Assembly: GCF_003605575.1 (NCBI RefSeq)
Contig: NZ_QKNY01000006.1
Location: 1-64,000, forward strand
Reading direction: 5' to 3'
Length of the DNA: 64,000 bases
From: Halonotius aquaticus
Lineage (GTDB): Archaea > Halobacteriota > Halobacteria > Halobacteriales > Haloferacaceae
The translations under genes were made by a program, and so were the position numbers. Each line of letters opens with the position of its first letter. The first letter of the stretch is position 1. Below are positions 35,890-45,116 of this stretch, in pieces. Under the pieces are notes generated by a model. The model was given only the letters and a program-made list of their open reading frames with translations, did not search any database and was not told the origin of the DNA.

Positions 35890-37047
35890 TCAGTCATCCC
35901 CGGGCATCGATCCGGTATCAAGGTTGATCCATTCCCCCGTGGTGTCGGCACGCTCGATGGCATCGAGGACGCGCTGGACGGCATAGCCGTCGGCAAACGA
36001 TGGCTGAAACGTCGTCTTGTCGGCGACCGCCGAGAGGAAGGCCGCGCTCTCGTGGACGAAGGTGTGTTCCCACCCGAGGACGTGGCCCGGCGGCCACCAG
36101 GCGTCCAGATAGGGGTCGCTCTCCTCGGTTACCAACACCGTCTCGTAGCCGCGGTTGTCACCGGTCAGCACCGCCAGTTCGTTGAGCCGTTCGAGCGAAA
36201 AGCGTAGACTTCCCTCCGTGCCGTGGATTGTGATGGTGTGGTCATTTTTGTGGCCGGCGGCGACCCGGGAGGCTTCGAAGCTAGCGGTCGCCCCGTTGGC
36301 GAAGACGGCTTCGGCGGTGTAGGCGTCGTCGACGCTGACCGGCCGATACTCGGCGACGGTCTCGCCGTCGTCGGCGTAGATTGGCCGTTCGTCAACGAAC
36401 GTCTGTCGCTGGCCGGTGATGCGGTCGATACCGCCGGTGTGGTCGCCGATGAGGAACCGTGCGAGGTCGATCGTGTGCGCTCCCAGATCACCGAGCGCAC
36501 CGGAGCCTGCGGCGTCGCTGTCCATCCGCCACGTCCAGGGTGCCTCGGGATCGACGAGCCAGTCCTGTAGATACCGCCCGCGGAACTGCCGAATCTCGCC
36601 GAGTTCGCCGCGATCGATCAACTCCTTGGCGTACTGGATCGCCGGGACAAAGCGATAGTTGAAGCCACAGCCCGCCGGAACCGTCGCCTCGTCTGCGGCC
36701 TCGGTCATCGCCTCAGCGTCGGCCAGCGTCGCCGCCAGCGGCTTCTCACAGAGCACGGCTGTGTCAGTGTTGAGAGCGGCGATCGATGGCTCGGCGTGGA
36801 GGTGATTCGGCCCGAGATTGTACAGCACGTCCACGTCGTCGATGACGGCCCGCCAGTCGGTCGCTGTGTGCTCGAAGCCGAGTCGATCGGCGGCCTCGCT
36901 GAGCGCGGCCTCGTCGCGGCCGATCAGCGTGTGCCGTTCTGTCGCTGGCGCTTCGGGGACGAACATCGGAAGGCGGGCGATGGCGTTGGCATGAGCGCGA
37001 CCCATGAACCCATAGCCGAGCATTCCGATCCGCAGCGGATCAGTCAT
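35890..37047 (-). CDS. Gfo/Idh/MocA family oxidoreductase
   Basis: 385-aa NAD(P)-dependent dehydrogenase. Rossmann start IGMLGYGFMGRAHANAI (GxGxxG), CEKPLA with the conserved Lys-Pro, GFNYRFVPA and the C-terminal GFO_IDH_MocA_C domain (GDLGAHTIDLARFL with His). Acts on a sugar or inositol-type substrate. Start at 37047 (MTDPLRIGML). Adjacent to another family member at 37175, suggesting a shared sugar pathway. Confidence 0.92.
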   Translation of the reverse strand: MTDPLRIGMLGYGFMGRAHANAIARLPMFVPEAPATERHTLIGRDEAALSEAADRLGFEHTATDWRAVIDDVDVLYNLGPNHLHAEPSIAALNTDTAVLCEKPLAATLADAEAMTEAADEATVPAGCGFNYRFVPAIQYAKELIDRGELGEIRQFRGRYLQDWLVDPEAPWTWRMDSDAAGSGALGDLGAHTIDLARFLIGDHTGGIDRITGQRQTFVDERPIYADDGETVAEYRPVSVDDAYTAEAVFANGATASFEASRVAAGHKNDHTITIHGTEGSLRFSLERLNELAVLTGDNRGYETVLVTEESDPYLDAWWPPGHVLGWEHTFVHESAAFLSAVADKTTFQPSFADGYAVQRVLDAIERADTTGEWINLDTGSMPGDD

Positions 37048-37174
37048 CGTGCTCACCGCGTAGCTGGCGGGTGATCTGCCGCGATGTGCGTTGTTGTAAC
37101 ATGATCGATTCAACAGCGACCAGCCGAATAACAGTTCGCCCGCCAGCGCGGTACAGTGCCGGCCAGTCTCACCC

Positions 37175-38242
37175 TCATTCAAGCCCGACGGCGTGGCCCG
37201 CGTCCGCAGAGCGATAAATCGCGTCGATCACCCGCTGGACGGCTACCCCCTGTTCGACCGTGTTTGTTGTCGGTGCTTCTCCCTCCCGGACGTGCTCAAG
37301 GAAGTAGCCAACCTCGGCTGCATGCGTGTTGCTGTCGCGGGTTTCGACGGTTGTTTCGGTAAGGTGTTCTTGCCCGGTTGTGTCTGCCTCATAGAGGGTG
37401 AGCGAATCGGCTTTTCGGTCATAAACTGCGCCGGCGTCGGTACCGCGAAACACGAACTCGTCGGTTCGCGGTCGGTTAGTCGCCCACGCGACCTCTAGGG
37501 AGATAGTGCGGTCGTCAGCGGTGCGGATGAACGCGCTAGCGGCATCCTCAACATCGAAGGCATCGGGGCCCTCGTCGTCGCCCCACATGTGGAGATAGGT
37601 GTACTCTTCGCGGGTGCCGAACTCCGCCCGTGTTGTCGCCGAGACCTCGGTGATCTCAGGGAAGTCAAGCACTGATAACGCGAGGTCGATGGCATGGACG
37701 CCGATGTCGATGATTGCGCCGCCGCCGGCGATCTCCGCCGAGGTAAACCATGATCCACGACCGGGGATGCCGCGTCGCCGCACGTAGTTCGCCTCGATGT
37801 GGGTGATCTCCCCGAACCGACCCGCCGCGCGGTAGCTGGTGAGGACGTCGATCGGGGCGGCAAACCGGTTGTTGAAGCCGACCATACAGAACCCCTCAGC
37901 GTCGGCGGCCGCCGCCGCGATCCGCTTCGCGCTATCGAGTGTGTGGGCGAGCGGTTTTTCGATCAGTACGTCACAGCCAGCCGCCAATGCGGCGGTTGCA
38001 TACTCCTCGTGGTATTTGTTCGGCGTTGTGACGAAGATAGCCGCAGCGTCATCGAGCAGTGGCTCCAGGGTGTCGTACGTTGGAACTGACCATTCGGCGT
38101 TAAACTCCCGGCGGGCGGTTTCGTCGACGTCGACGCCGCCAACGAGGTCGGCGTCGTGGTCGGCAAGGATCTCGGCGTGGTGGGCGGCGATTCCCCCGAG
38201 GCCGACGATACCGACGCTGACTGGCTCCGGTGTCATTGGCAT
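37175..38242 (-). CDS. Gfo/Idh/MocA family oxidoreductase
   Basis: 355-aa second member of the family. VGIVGLGGIAAHHAEIL is the nucleotide-binding motif, EKPLAHTLDSA the catalytic-lysine motif and GGAIIDIGVHAIDLALSVL the conserved Asp/His helix. Start at 38242, with an alternative ATG six bases later. Substrate unknown. It is upstream of the other dehydrogenase gene (gap about 127 bp) and overlaps none. Confidence 0.92.
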   Translation of the reverse strand: MPMTPEPVSVGIVGLGGIAAHHAEILADHDADLVGGVDVDETARREFNAEWSVPTYDTLEPLLDDAAAIFVTTPNKYHEEYATAALAAGCDVLIEKPLAHTLDSAKRIAAAAADAEGFCMVGFNNRFAAPIDVLTSYRAAGRFGEITHIEANYVRRRGIPGRGSWFTSAEIAGGGAIIDIGVHAIDLALSVLDFPEITEVSATTRAEFGTREEYTYLHMWGDDEGPDAFDVEDAASAFIRTADDRTISLEVAWATNRPRTDEFVFRGTDAGAVYDRKADSLTLYEADTTGQEHLTETTVETRDSNTHAAEVGYFLEHVREGEAPTTNTVEQGVAVQRVIDAIYRSADAGHAVGLE

Positions 38243-38285
38243 GGTTCGGGTACCGCCAGCCGATAAACCTGTGGCCCCGCGATAG

Positions 38286-40841
38286 TTACCCCCCGATTGA
38301 ATCAGGATCGTCGAGCGCAGCCACGACGTCAACCGCGGATCGGTTCTCGGCGACATCGTGGACGCGAACGATATCGGCCCCGCGCTCGGCGGCTAGGGCG
38401 GTCGCCGCGACCGTCGCGTCACGCCGGTCGTCGGGCTCACTGTCGATTTTGCTGAACATGGATTTCCGGGAGTGGCCGACGAGAACGGGGCAGCCGAGTG
38501 CATCAAACTCGCCGAGGCGATCCAGAAGTTCGAAGCTTTCAGCACTTGTTTTCCCAAAGCCGAGGCCGGGATCGACGATGATCCGCTCGCGGGGGATACC
38601 GGCTTTTTCGGCAAGTATCAGTCGCTCGTTGAGGACAGCGAGAATATCCTCAACCACGTCGTCGTAATCGATCTCCTTGTCGGGGACGACCGGTGCGTCG
38701 ATCGAGTGCATGAGGATCACCGGCACCTCGCGGTCGGCGACCAACTCCCGCATCGCCGAATCGTCAAGCCCGGTTACGTCGTTGACGATATCAGCACCGG
38801 CATCGAGCGCGGCCTCCGCAACCGCGGCTTTCCGGGTGTCGACGGAGATAGCAACGTCCAGTTCCGAGACGGCCTCGATGACCGGTACGACGCGGTCGAT
38901 TTCTTCCGCAACGCTCACTGGCTCCGCGCCGGGACGCGTACTCTCGCCGCCGATGTCGATGATATCTGCTCCCGCATCGACGAGTGCTCTTGCTCCTTCG
39001 ATGGCCGCATCTTGATCAAAGAAATCGCCGCCGTCGTAGAAGCTGTCGGGCGTGACGTTGAGAATCCCCATGACTGCGGTGCCGTCATCCCACGGTCTGT
39101 GCTCGGTCGATGTCGCGGTGGCAGTGGACTCGGCAGTGAGGCCCAACTGCTCGCGGAGGTCAGCCGCGATCGTCGGGAGGCCGACACCGCAGTCAGCGAG
39201 TTGGGTTGTCAACGCACGGAACTCGGCGAGTGTCCCCGAGAGGACGAGCTCGTGGCGTTCGCCCGGTGTTGTAACGCCCGAAGCGACGCAGTTGCCGCCG
39301 AGCGCTGCGAACTGCTCGCGGAGGATGGCCGCCTGTCTGTCGTCAACACGGGTCGCGATCGTTCGGTGGACTGTCTTCTCGTGGCCGCTGTCGATGTCAC
39401 CGGCTGTTGCGTGAATCCCGTCCAACACATCGGTCGCTGTCGCGGTGTCGTCGACGCGTTTTGGGATATCGAGTCGCGTCACCGCCGATCGGGCCTCGCC
39501 GACCGCAAACAGCGATCCTGTGACGAGCAGGCAGTCGTCGGGGCCGACCCGCGTTTCAGCCTCGCTGACGGCGTCGGCGACCGCCTCGCCTGCGGTCACC
39601 GATTCGATGCCCTCGGTTTCGAAACAGCGGGCCAGGACGGCCGGATCTTCGGCGCGGTCGAGATTTGGGCGACAGGTGATCACCGAGGTTGGTGTCGGCA
39701 GCGCGGCGATCATCTCGGCGTGGGGCTTGTCGTGCATCGCGCCGAAGACGATATGCAGGTCGTCGTACTCGAAGGTCGACAGCGTCTCGGCGACCTTCTC
39801 GATGGCGTCGGCGTTGTGCGCGCCATCGAAGACGGTCAGCGGCTCCGTTTCCAGCACCTCAAATCGACCGGGCCAGTGAGCGTTGCGAAGTCCCCGCCGG
39901 AGGGTTTCGGTGCCGAGGGTGGCGGCTGTGTCGTCGCCATCCTCGTCGAACGTTTCGACGACTTGCCCGGCCAGCGTCGTTGCGATCCCGGCGTTGAGGG
40001 CTTGGTGTTCGCCGAGTAATGCGAGTCGGGCCGAACAATTCAGCCCGTCGGCAAACGGTGCTGGGAATCTGGTGGTTCCGTCACCGCTGCTCTCAGTATC
40101 TCTGTCGCCCGGTATCGACACCGAGATCTGTGATTCCGTTGTGGTCACGCGACCATCGTAGCCGACGGTCACGTCTGTTGTTCCGTCGGTGCCGATCGTC
40201 AACACGTCGCCTGCGTCGGCTCGAAGCGTCGCAAGCGCGTCACCGGTCGTCCCGGTTACCAGCGGCGTTCCGTCGTCGGGGGCGACTGCCGCTTTCGTCG
40301 CCGCGATCTCCTCGATGGTATCCCCTAAGACGCTCGTATGCTCCAAGGAGATGGTCGTCACGCAGCTGGCGATGGGATCGATGACGCTGGTTGCATCGAA
40401 CTCGCCGCCGAGACCGACTTCGAGGACGGCGACGTCGACGTCCTGCTGATCGAAATACCAGATCCCGAGTAGGGTGACAACTTCGAAAAACGTCAGCGGC
40501 TCGCCGTCGGCAGCACGGTCGATCAGCCACGGTTTGACCTGCTCGACGAACTCAGTAATCGCGTGGTCGGTGATCGGCCGGCCGTCGACCTGAATCCGCT
40601 CGTTCAGCGTTTCGAGGTGTGGCGAGGTGTAGAGGCCGACTGAGTAGCCGGCTTCCCGCAGCACGGACTCGGTCAGCTTCGCCGTGCTGCCTTTCCCGTT
40701 GGAGCCGGCGACCTGCACGAACCGGATGTCGCTCCCGGGGTCGCCGAGCTCCGACCGCAACGCGGCCGCCGACTCGATGCCCGGCCGCACCTGAAACCGG
40801 CGGAGGTCAAAGAGGAAGTCCACCGCCTCGTGATACTCCAT
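38286..40841 (-). CDS. folCP: FolC-FolP fusion: folylpolyglutamate/dihydrofolate synthase - dihydropteroate synthase
   Basis: 851-aa bifunctional folate enzyme. N-terminal Mur-ligase-fold FolC has the P-loop GSNGKGST at 46-53 and TSPHLETLNERI. After a linker (about 430-575) comes FolP dihydropteroate synthase from residue 581: GILNVTPDSF, DIGGESTRPGA, SVDTRKA, NDVTG, VDPGLGFGKT and LVGHSRKS are all intact. It would join pterin with p-aminobenzoate and then ligate glutamate. Start at the ATG at 40841 (MEYHEAVDFLFDLRRF); a second ATG at 40856 adds five residues. DHFR lies 1.7 kb away. Confidence 0.95.
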   Translation of the reverse strand: MEYHEAVDFLFDLRRFQVRPGIESAAALRSELGDPGSDIRFVQVAGSNGKGSTAKLTESVLREAGYSVGLYTSPHLETLNERIQVDGRPITDHAITEFVEQVKPWLIDRAADGEPLTFFEVVTLLGIWYFDQQDVDVAVLEVGLGGEFDATSVIDPIASCVTTISLEHTSVLGDTIEEIAATKAAVAPDDGTPLVTGTTGDALATLRADAGDVLTIGTDGTTDVTVGYDGRVTTTESQISVSIPGDRDTESSGDGTTRFPAPFADGLNCSARLALLGEHQALNAGIATTLAGQVVETFDEDGDDTAATLGTETLRRGLRNAHWPGRFEVLETEPLTVFDGAHNADAIEKVAETLSTFEYDDLHIVFGAMHDKPHAEMIAALPTPTSVITCRPNLDRAEDPAVLARCFETEGIESVTAGEAVADAVSEAETRVGPDDCLLVTGSLFAVGEARSAVTRLDIPKRVDDTATATDVLDGIHATAGDIDSGHEKTVHRTIATRVDDRQAAILREQFAALGGNCVASGVTTPGERHELVLSGTLAEFRALTTQLADCGVGLPTIAADLREQLGLTAESTATATSTEHRPWDDGTAVMGILNVTPDSFYDGGDFFDQDAAIEGARALVDAGADIIDIGGESTRPGAEPVSVAEEIDRVVPVIEAVSELDVAISVDTRKAAVAEAALDAGADIVNDVTGLDDSAMRELVADREVPVILMHSIDAPVVPDKEIDYDDVVEDILAVLNERLILAEKAGIPRERIIVDPGLGFGKTSAESFELLDRLGEFDALGCPVLVGHSRKSMFSKIDSEPDDRRDATVAATALAAERGADIVRVHDVAENRSAVDVVAALDDPDSIGG

Positions 40842-40945
40842 ACTCGGGTATGCCATCGCCGCCGCTTATGGGTAACGAAGGGGGTCGCCGGCAGTCAGGA
40901 TCGTGTGGGTTTGTGTCACGTTACAACCCACCATGAATTTTAAGA

Positions 40946-40952
40946 TTTATTA
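40946..40952 (+). promoter_or_regulatory. TATA element of the Hsp20 gene
   Basis: AT-rich gattttaagatttattac contains TATA-like tttatta about 24 nt before a likely start of transcription near 40975. A Shine-Dalgarno-like gaggtga at 40981-40987 lies 6 nt before the ATG, so this message has a short leader, unlike most neighbours. Confidence 0.55.
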
Positions 40953-40993
40953 CGAACCGCCAACAATCATCGACTGCACTGAGGTGAAAAGCC

Positions 40994-41365
40994 ATGGCAC
41001 TGATCCGAGCACCGACCAGTTCCTGGCGACAAGGCCTCGACGTACCGAGCCGATTGTTCGAACGTAGCGGTAACGACTACGAACTGTTTGAGGAGGACGG
41101 CGAGTTCGTCCTCTCCATCGAGCTCCCGGGGTTCGACCCCGCGGAGATCACCGCCTCGTGGGACAGCGGCGTGCTGAACGTCGCCGCCGAACACGAGGAC
41201 GAACAGCGCGGACAGCGACGAACCTACCACCGGCGGTTCCGCTTCCCCAAGGATGTCGACGACGAGGCGATCGCCGCCGAGTACAACAACGGGATCCTTG
41301 AGGTTCGGCTGCCCGTCGAGACGGGTGCGGCCGTCTCAGGCACCGAGATCGAGGTAGAGGCGTAA
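40994..41365 (+). CDS. Hsp20/alpha-crystallin small heat shock protein
   Basis: 123-aa sHsp that holds unfolding proteins in an ATP-independent way. The alpha-crystallin domain occupies about 30-120: EFVLSIELPGFDPAEITASW, then RRTYHRRFRFPKDVD (the FPKDVD is typical) and NNGILEVRLPV with the conserved G-I-L strand. No C-terminal IxI motif is obvious. A good TATA and Shine-Dalgarno precede it. Followed 60 bp later by the CDC48 derivative. Confidence 0.94.
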   Translation: MALIRAPTSSWRQGLDVPSRLFERSGNDYELFEEDGEFVLSIELPGFDPAEITASWDSGVLNVAAEHEDEQRGQRRTYHRRFRFPKDVDDEAIAAEYNNGILEVRLPVETGAAVSGTEIEVEA

Positions 41366-41425
41366 GCGGCGCCGTCCGATCGAACACCGACTCGGTATTT
41401 CGTTTTTACACGCTGGAGGTCAGCC

Positions 41426-42271
41426 ATGCAACTCAGCGTCAAACAGCTCAAAAACCGCGACCCCGGCAGTGGCATGGCCGTCATCGACCGCGAGGCCCTC
41501 GGCGACCTCGGTGTCTCCAGCGGCGACTTCGTCGCGATCGAGGGACGGGACGGCGGCCGCGCGGTCGCCCGCGTCTGGCCGAGTGACTCCGGCGACGCGG
41601 GACGGGGGATCATCCGCATTGACGGCCAGCTCCGGGCTGCGGCCAACGTCAGCATCGACAATCAAGTAACCGTCGAACCGACCGATGTGGCACCCGCCGA
41701 GCGTGTCCGCGTCGCCCTCCCCGACGCGGTGGGCGTTCGCGGCGATCTCAGCTCGCATATCCGCGAGCAGCTCACCGACCACGCCGTGACGGCCGGCGAC
41801 ACCAACGTCGGCGAGCGCGTCGTCAGCCAACTCCTGACGGAACTCGACGGCCTCGAAGAGTTGGAGGACGTGGTCGTCATCGCCACGACCAACCGGCCCG
41901 AGCTGATCGACGACGCACTACTGCGGCCCGGCCGGCTGGATCGCCACATCGAGGTTGCTGATCCCGATGAGGACGCCCGCCGTGAGATCTTCGATATTCA
42001 CACCCGCAACAAGCCGCTGGCCGACGATGTCGATCTCGACGATCTGGCCGCCCGCACCGAGGGCTATGTCGGCGCGGACATCGAAGCCGTCTGCCGGGAG
42101 GCGGCCACGGTTGCCGTCCGCGACCACGTCACCGCCGCCGACACCGACGACGAAACGCCGGTTGACGAGATCTACCTGACTGCCAACCACTTCGAGCAGG
42201 CCTTCGACGAAGTCGATGCCGAGTCCGCCGCCTTCGAGGCTGACTCGCCGCTCGAAGCCGAGGCAGTCTAA
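41426..42271 (+). CDS. Internally deleted CDC48/VCP-type AAA+ protein
   Basis: 281 aa. Residues 1-120 are the CDC48 N-domain ([20 protein letters not shown], a double-psi beta barrel), then from about 126 the sequence jumps to the second half of an AAA+ D2 module: [18 protein letters not shown], sensor-1 ATTNRP, arginine-finger-like RPGRLDR, and the lid ([14 protein letters not shown]). Walker A, Walker B and the whole D1 are absent; full CDC48 is about 740 aa. Frame is intact and a ggaggt ribosome-binding site (41415-41420) precedes the ATG, so a protein is probably made, but it cannot hydrolyse ATP. Confidence 0.85.
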   Translation: MQLSVKQLKNRDPGSGMAVIDREALGDLGVSSGDFVAIEGRDGGRAVARVWPSDSGDAGRGIIRIDGQLRAAANVSIDNQVTVEPTDVAPAERVRVALPDAVGVRGDLSSHIREQLTDHAVTAGDTNVGERVVSQLLTELDGLEELEDVVVIATTNRPELIDDALLRPGRLDRHIEVADPDEDARREIFDIHTRNKPLADDVDLDDLAARTEGYVGADIEAVCREAATVAVRDHVTAADTDDETPVDEIYLTANHFEQAFDEVDAESAAFEADSPLEAEAV

Positions 42272-42294
42272 CCGTCGGCGCGCGGCCGTGGGGG

Positions 42295-42447
42295 TTATTC
42301 GACCCTATCGTCACCGAAGGAGAGCGTGAGCCCCTCGCTTTCGTAGATGTTGATGAGCTCGGTGACAATCTCGTCGTAGGATTCGTTGTCGATGCGGAGG
42401 GCGTCGAGTCGCTCGATGGTTGCTTCGTCGAGTTCGACTGCCGGCAT
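42295..42447 (-). CDS. Small antitoxin-like/CopG-type protein (50 aa)
   Basis: 50 aa with an ATG at 42447 and stop at 42295. VELDEATIERLDALRIDNESYDEIV resembles ribbon-helix-helix or DUF7557-type haloarchaeal small proteins of VapB/CopG style: a beta strand, then two helices. No PIN-domain toxin gene follows. It converges on the CDC48 derivative (23 bp between stops). Could be a DNA-binding dimer; family assignment is tentative. Confidence 0.65.
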   Translation of the reverse strand: MPAVELDEATIERLDALRIDNESYDEIVTELINIYESEGLTLSFGDDRVE

Positions 42448-42498
42448 AACAGTCGTAACTATGCTGTCAAGCGATTTGAGTGTAACGGCGGCCGCTGC

Positions 42499-42993
42499 TT
42501 ACTCGCGTTCTGCGCCGGCAACGCGAACCCACTCCTCCAGTCGGAAGCGGTCGTATTCGGTCGTCGATTCGAGCTGCCAGTTCGCGTCGTCCCACACGGG
42601 ATAGAACGCGTCGCCGTCGTACTCGCCGGCCACCCGGCTCAACACCATCCGGTCGATGTGTGGTTGAAACAGGTCGTAGATCACCGCACCACCGATCACG
42701 TAGACCGTCTCCGCATCCAACGCCTCGGCGACAGCGACCGCGTCGTCGACGCCGCCAGCGTGGTGAGCAGTCGGCACATCAAATTCTTGCTCGCTTCGGC
42801 TGAGAACGATCTGGGCTGCGCCCGGGAGGTCGTCCAGCATTGATTCGAAGGTGACCCGCCCCAAAATGACAGGATCGGTGGCGATCCGCTCGCGGTACTG
42901 CTGTTTGTCGGCTGGGATCGACGGCCACGGGAGCTCGCCGTCGTCACCGATCACACGGTTGTCGGCGATGGCGGCGACTGACACCAGTTCCAT
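42499..42993 (-). CDS. folA: Dihydrofolate reductase
   Basis: 164-aa NADPH-dependent DHFR that makes tetrahydrofolate. [24 protein letters not shown] carries the substrate-binding Trp/Pro loop and the catalytic acidic site, [11 protein letters not shown] is the NADPH-binding Arg/Thr strand, and [12 protein letters not shown] the GG motif. Close to the FolC-FolP gene (1.7 kb), but with unrelated genes between them. Thymidylate synthase is not in the window. Confidence 0.95.
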   Translation of the reverse strand: MELVSVAAIADNRVIGDDGELPWPSIPADKQQYRERIATDPVILGRVTFESMLDDLPGAAQIVLSRSEQEFDVPTAHHAGGVDDAVAVAEALDAETVYVIGGAVIYDLFQPHIDRMVLSRVAGEYDGDAFYPVWDDANWQLESTTEYDRFRLEEWVRVAGAERE

Positions 42994-43037
42994 AGCCAGC
43001 GTACGGGCGGCGGTGAGAAAACCGTTAGCGTGTCGAC

Positions 43038-43313
43038 TCAGCTCGGTTCGTTGATCGCAAGGTTGGTTGTGGCGGCGGGCTCCTCGGTGACCAGCGAGTA
43101 GAGCCGTTTGCGGGCGTCCTGAATGTGGAGCCGCTCCTCGATGAGGTCATCGTCGGCCAGCGTTGTCAGCGCGTAGCGAACAGTACGGGAGGGGAGCAAC
43201 GATTCGGTTGCGAGGTCACCCTGCGTCAACGGCCCCTCGTATTCGAGCGTTTTGTAGACCAGCTTCGCGCTCGGCGGGAGATCTTCGAGGGTTGAACGGG
43301 TGGCGTCGTCCAT
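43038..43313 (-). CDS. Winged-helix (MarR-type) transcriptional regulator
   Basis: 91-aa winged-helix protein: [43 protein letters not shown] is a clear helix-turn-helix, and [14 protein letters not shown] is the wing. Haloarchaea have many single-domain regulators of this kind. Ligand and target are unknown. 45 bp from the DHFR gene on the same strand, possibly cotranscribed. Confidence 0.88.
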   Translation of the reverse strand: MDDATRSTLEDLPPSAKLVYKTLEYEGPLTQGDLATESLLPSRTVRYALTTLADDDLIEERLHIQDARKRLYSLVTEEPAATTNLAINEPS

Positions 43314-43471
43314 ACGAGAAGACCGCTACGCCGGTAATTAAACACCACGGGGTTGTGCGTCGGTCGCGGTCGACCGCCTGTATCGCCACTGTTGGTACGC
43401 TGTGCTGTCGAGCGTGAAATCAGCAACAAAACCCGATCGTCGATCGAAATCCCTGCGGCGACGCCCGGTCG

Positions 43472-44053
43472 CTACGGTGCTTCGCCGGTTTCGAGCGTGA
43501 AGTCCGCAATGGGGTAGGCCACACAGGTCAGCGTGTAGCCCTCTTCCATTTCCTCGTCGGTGAACGTTTCCTGCTCGTAGTGGATCACGTGATCCTCGGC
43601 GGGGCCGTCTTCGATGTGGCCCGCACAGGAGACACACTGCCCCTGTCGGCAGGCATACGGGAGGTCGAACCCTTCGTCTTCGGCCTTGTCGAGGATCGTC
43701 TCGTTGCTGGCGACCTCGATCGTTTCGCCCTGTTTGGCGAGTTCGATCTCGTGGTACTCAATCTCGTCTTCGGGCATCTCCGCGGGGCTCTGTTCTTCCG
43801 GCTCGGCCTCTTCAAGTTCGCCGTCTTCGCCTGTTTCGGCACCGCCTTCGATGGCGACCGCGCCGCCACCGCCGCCGATCGATCGGTTCATCGGCTCAGG
43901 GAAGCTGGTCTCCGGCACTGCCGCTGCGCGCTTCTCAAGGATCTCCTGGGAGATATCGGGGTTTGCCTCCCATTCGGTTCCATTGGCAAAGTGCAGCACG
44001 ACGAACATCCCCGTCAGGGCTGCAGCGATGCCAAACGCCACAAGATCAACCAT
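43472..44053 (-). CDS. Membrane-anchored 2Fe-2S ferredoxin
   Basis: 193 aa. An N-terminal transmembrane segment (about 3-21) is followed by an acidic Gly-rich linker (about 45-100) and a plant-type 2Fe-2S domain (about 100-190) with C135-x4-C140-x2-C143 and C177. The cluster pattern is the usual CxxxxCxxC...C. It would carry electrons near the membrane. Partner not known. Upstream (minus strand) of nothing coded closely; gnd lies on the same strand 75 bp away. Confidence 0.93.
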   Translation of the reverse strand: MVDLVAFGIAAALTGMFVVLHFANGTEWEANPDISQEILEKRAAAVPETSFPEPMNRSIGGGGGAVAIEGGAETGEDGELEEAEPEEQSPAEMPEDEIEYHEIELAKQGETIEVASNETILDKAEDEGFDLPYACRQGQCVSCAGHIEDGPAEDHVIHYEQETFTDEEMEEGYTLTCVAYPIADFTLETGEAP

Positions 44054-44128
44054 ATTGAGGCGTTAGGAATCGGGGGTTAATTACCTTACGAGGTTCCGCC
44101 TGCGTGTGTCGGTGTGCGTCTGTGACGC

Positions 44129-45025
44129 TTATTCGTTGCGAGCGACATGATGTCGCCCGAACCCGTATCGGAGCCGGTTGGCCAACCGCCGGGAGAATCG
44201 CCCCTCGTTGCGGCTGTCGAACCGCTCGGCAAGAGCTTGGTAGATGAGTGGCACCGGTACCTCCTGTTCGAGTGATTCCTGCACCGTCCAGGTGCCTGTC
44301 GAGCCGCCAGCGACGTGGTCGGCGACGTCGCCGAGGTCGTTGCCCTCCTCGATGAAGGCTTCCTCACAGAGCTCAAGCAGCCACGAGCGGATCACCGCGC
44401 CGTTGTTCCAGGTTCGCGCGATCGACTCCATATCGAGGTCGTAGCGGCCGTTGGCCAACAGCTCAAAGCCCTCTCCGTAGGCCTGCATCAGCGCGTACTC
44501 AACGCCGTTGTGCACCATCTTCACGTAGTGGCCCGCGCCGGATGGGCCCATTCGGTCGTGGCCCTCCGGGCCGGTGGCGACCGCATCGAAAACAGGGGTG
44601 AGTTCCTCGTAGGCCCACTCGGGGCCGCCGATCATCAGCGAGAAGCCAACCTCTGCGCCCGCGGGCCCGCCGCTGGTGCCACAGTCGAGGTAGGCCGCCG
44701 AACAGGCGTCGGCGCGGTCGACCGATCGCTGGAACTTGGAGTTGCCGCCGTCGACGACCACGTCGTCCTCGGTGAGGTGTGGATCAAGGTCGTTGAGGGT
44801 TGCATCGACCGCTTTGCCGGCCGGCACCATCAGCCAGATCCGTTTGTCCGCGCCGAGTTGCTCGACGAAGTCGGCGATCGAGTCGGCTGGCGTTGCCCCC
44901 GCGTCGGCTGCCGTTGCGACCGCGTCGTCGTCGAGATCGAAGGCGACCACGTCGTGGCCGCCGTCGAGTGTGCGATCAACAACGATCTGTCCCATCCGGC
45001 CAAGGCCGATCACACCAAGTTGCAT
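44129..45025 (-). CDS. gnd: 6-phosphogluconate dehydrogenase (decarboxylating)
   Basis: 298 aa, the short archaeal/GntZ-type form. It oxidatively decarboxylates 6-phosphogluconate to ribulose 5-phosphate. NAD(P)-binding GLGRMG at 7-12, substrate loop DGGNSKF, CGTSGGPAGAEVG and the catalytic Lys/Asn in KMVHNGVEYALMQAYGEGF are all present. Haloarchaea use this oxidative branch for pentose synthesis. Divergent from the DHH gene at 45117. Confidence 0.95.
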   Translation of the reverse strand: MQLGVIGLGRMGQIVVDRTLDGGHDVVAFDLDDDAVATAADAGATPADSIADFVEQLGADKRIWLMVPAGKAVDATLNDLDPHLTEDDVVVDGGNSKFQRSVDRADACSAAYLDCGTSGGPAGAEVGFSLMIGGPEWAYEELTPVFDAVATGPEGHDRMGPSGAGHYVKMVHNGVEYALMQAYGEGFELLANGRYDLDMESIARTWNNGAVIRSWLLELCEEAFIEEGNDLGDVADHVAGGSTGTWTVQESLEQEVPVPLIYQALAERFDSRNEGRFSRRLANRLRYGFGRHHVARNE

Positions 45026-45116
45026 GCGCGAGGGAAGACGGTGGGGGGTGGTAGTGGTTGTGATTGTACTCGCTCCAACACAGGGGAGTTTTCACCGTTG
45101 CCGATAGAGCCAGCCT

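Noticed and set aside
38472-40019. 515-codon frame antisense to folCP
   Set aside because: Mirror of a verified gene with intact FolC/FolP motifs; the antisense product has no domain and odd composition.
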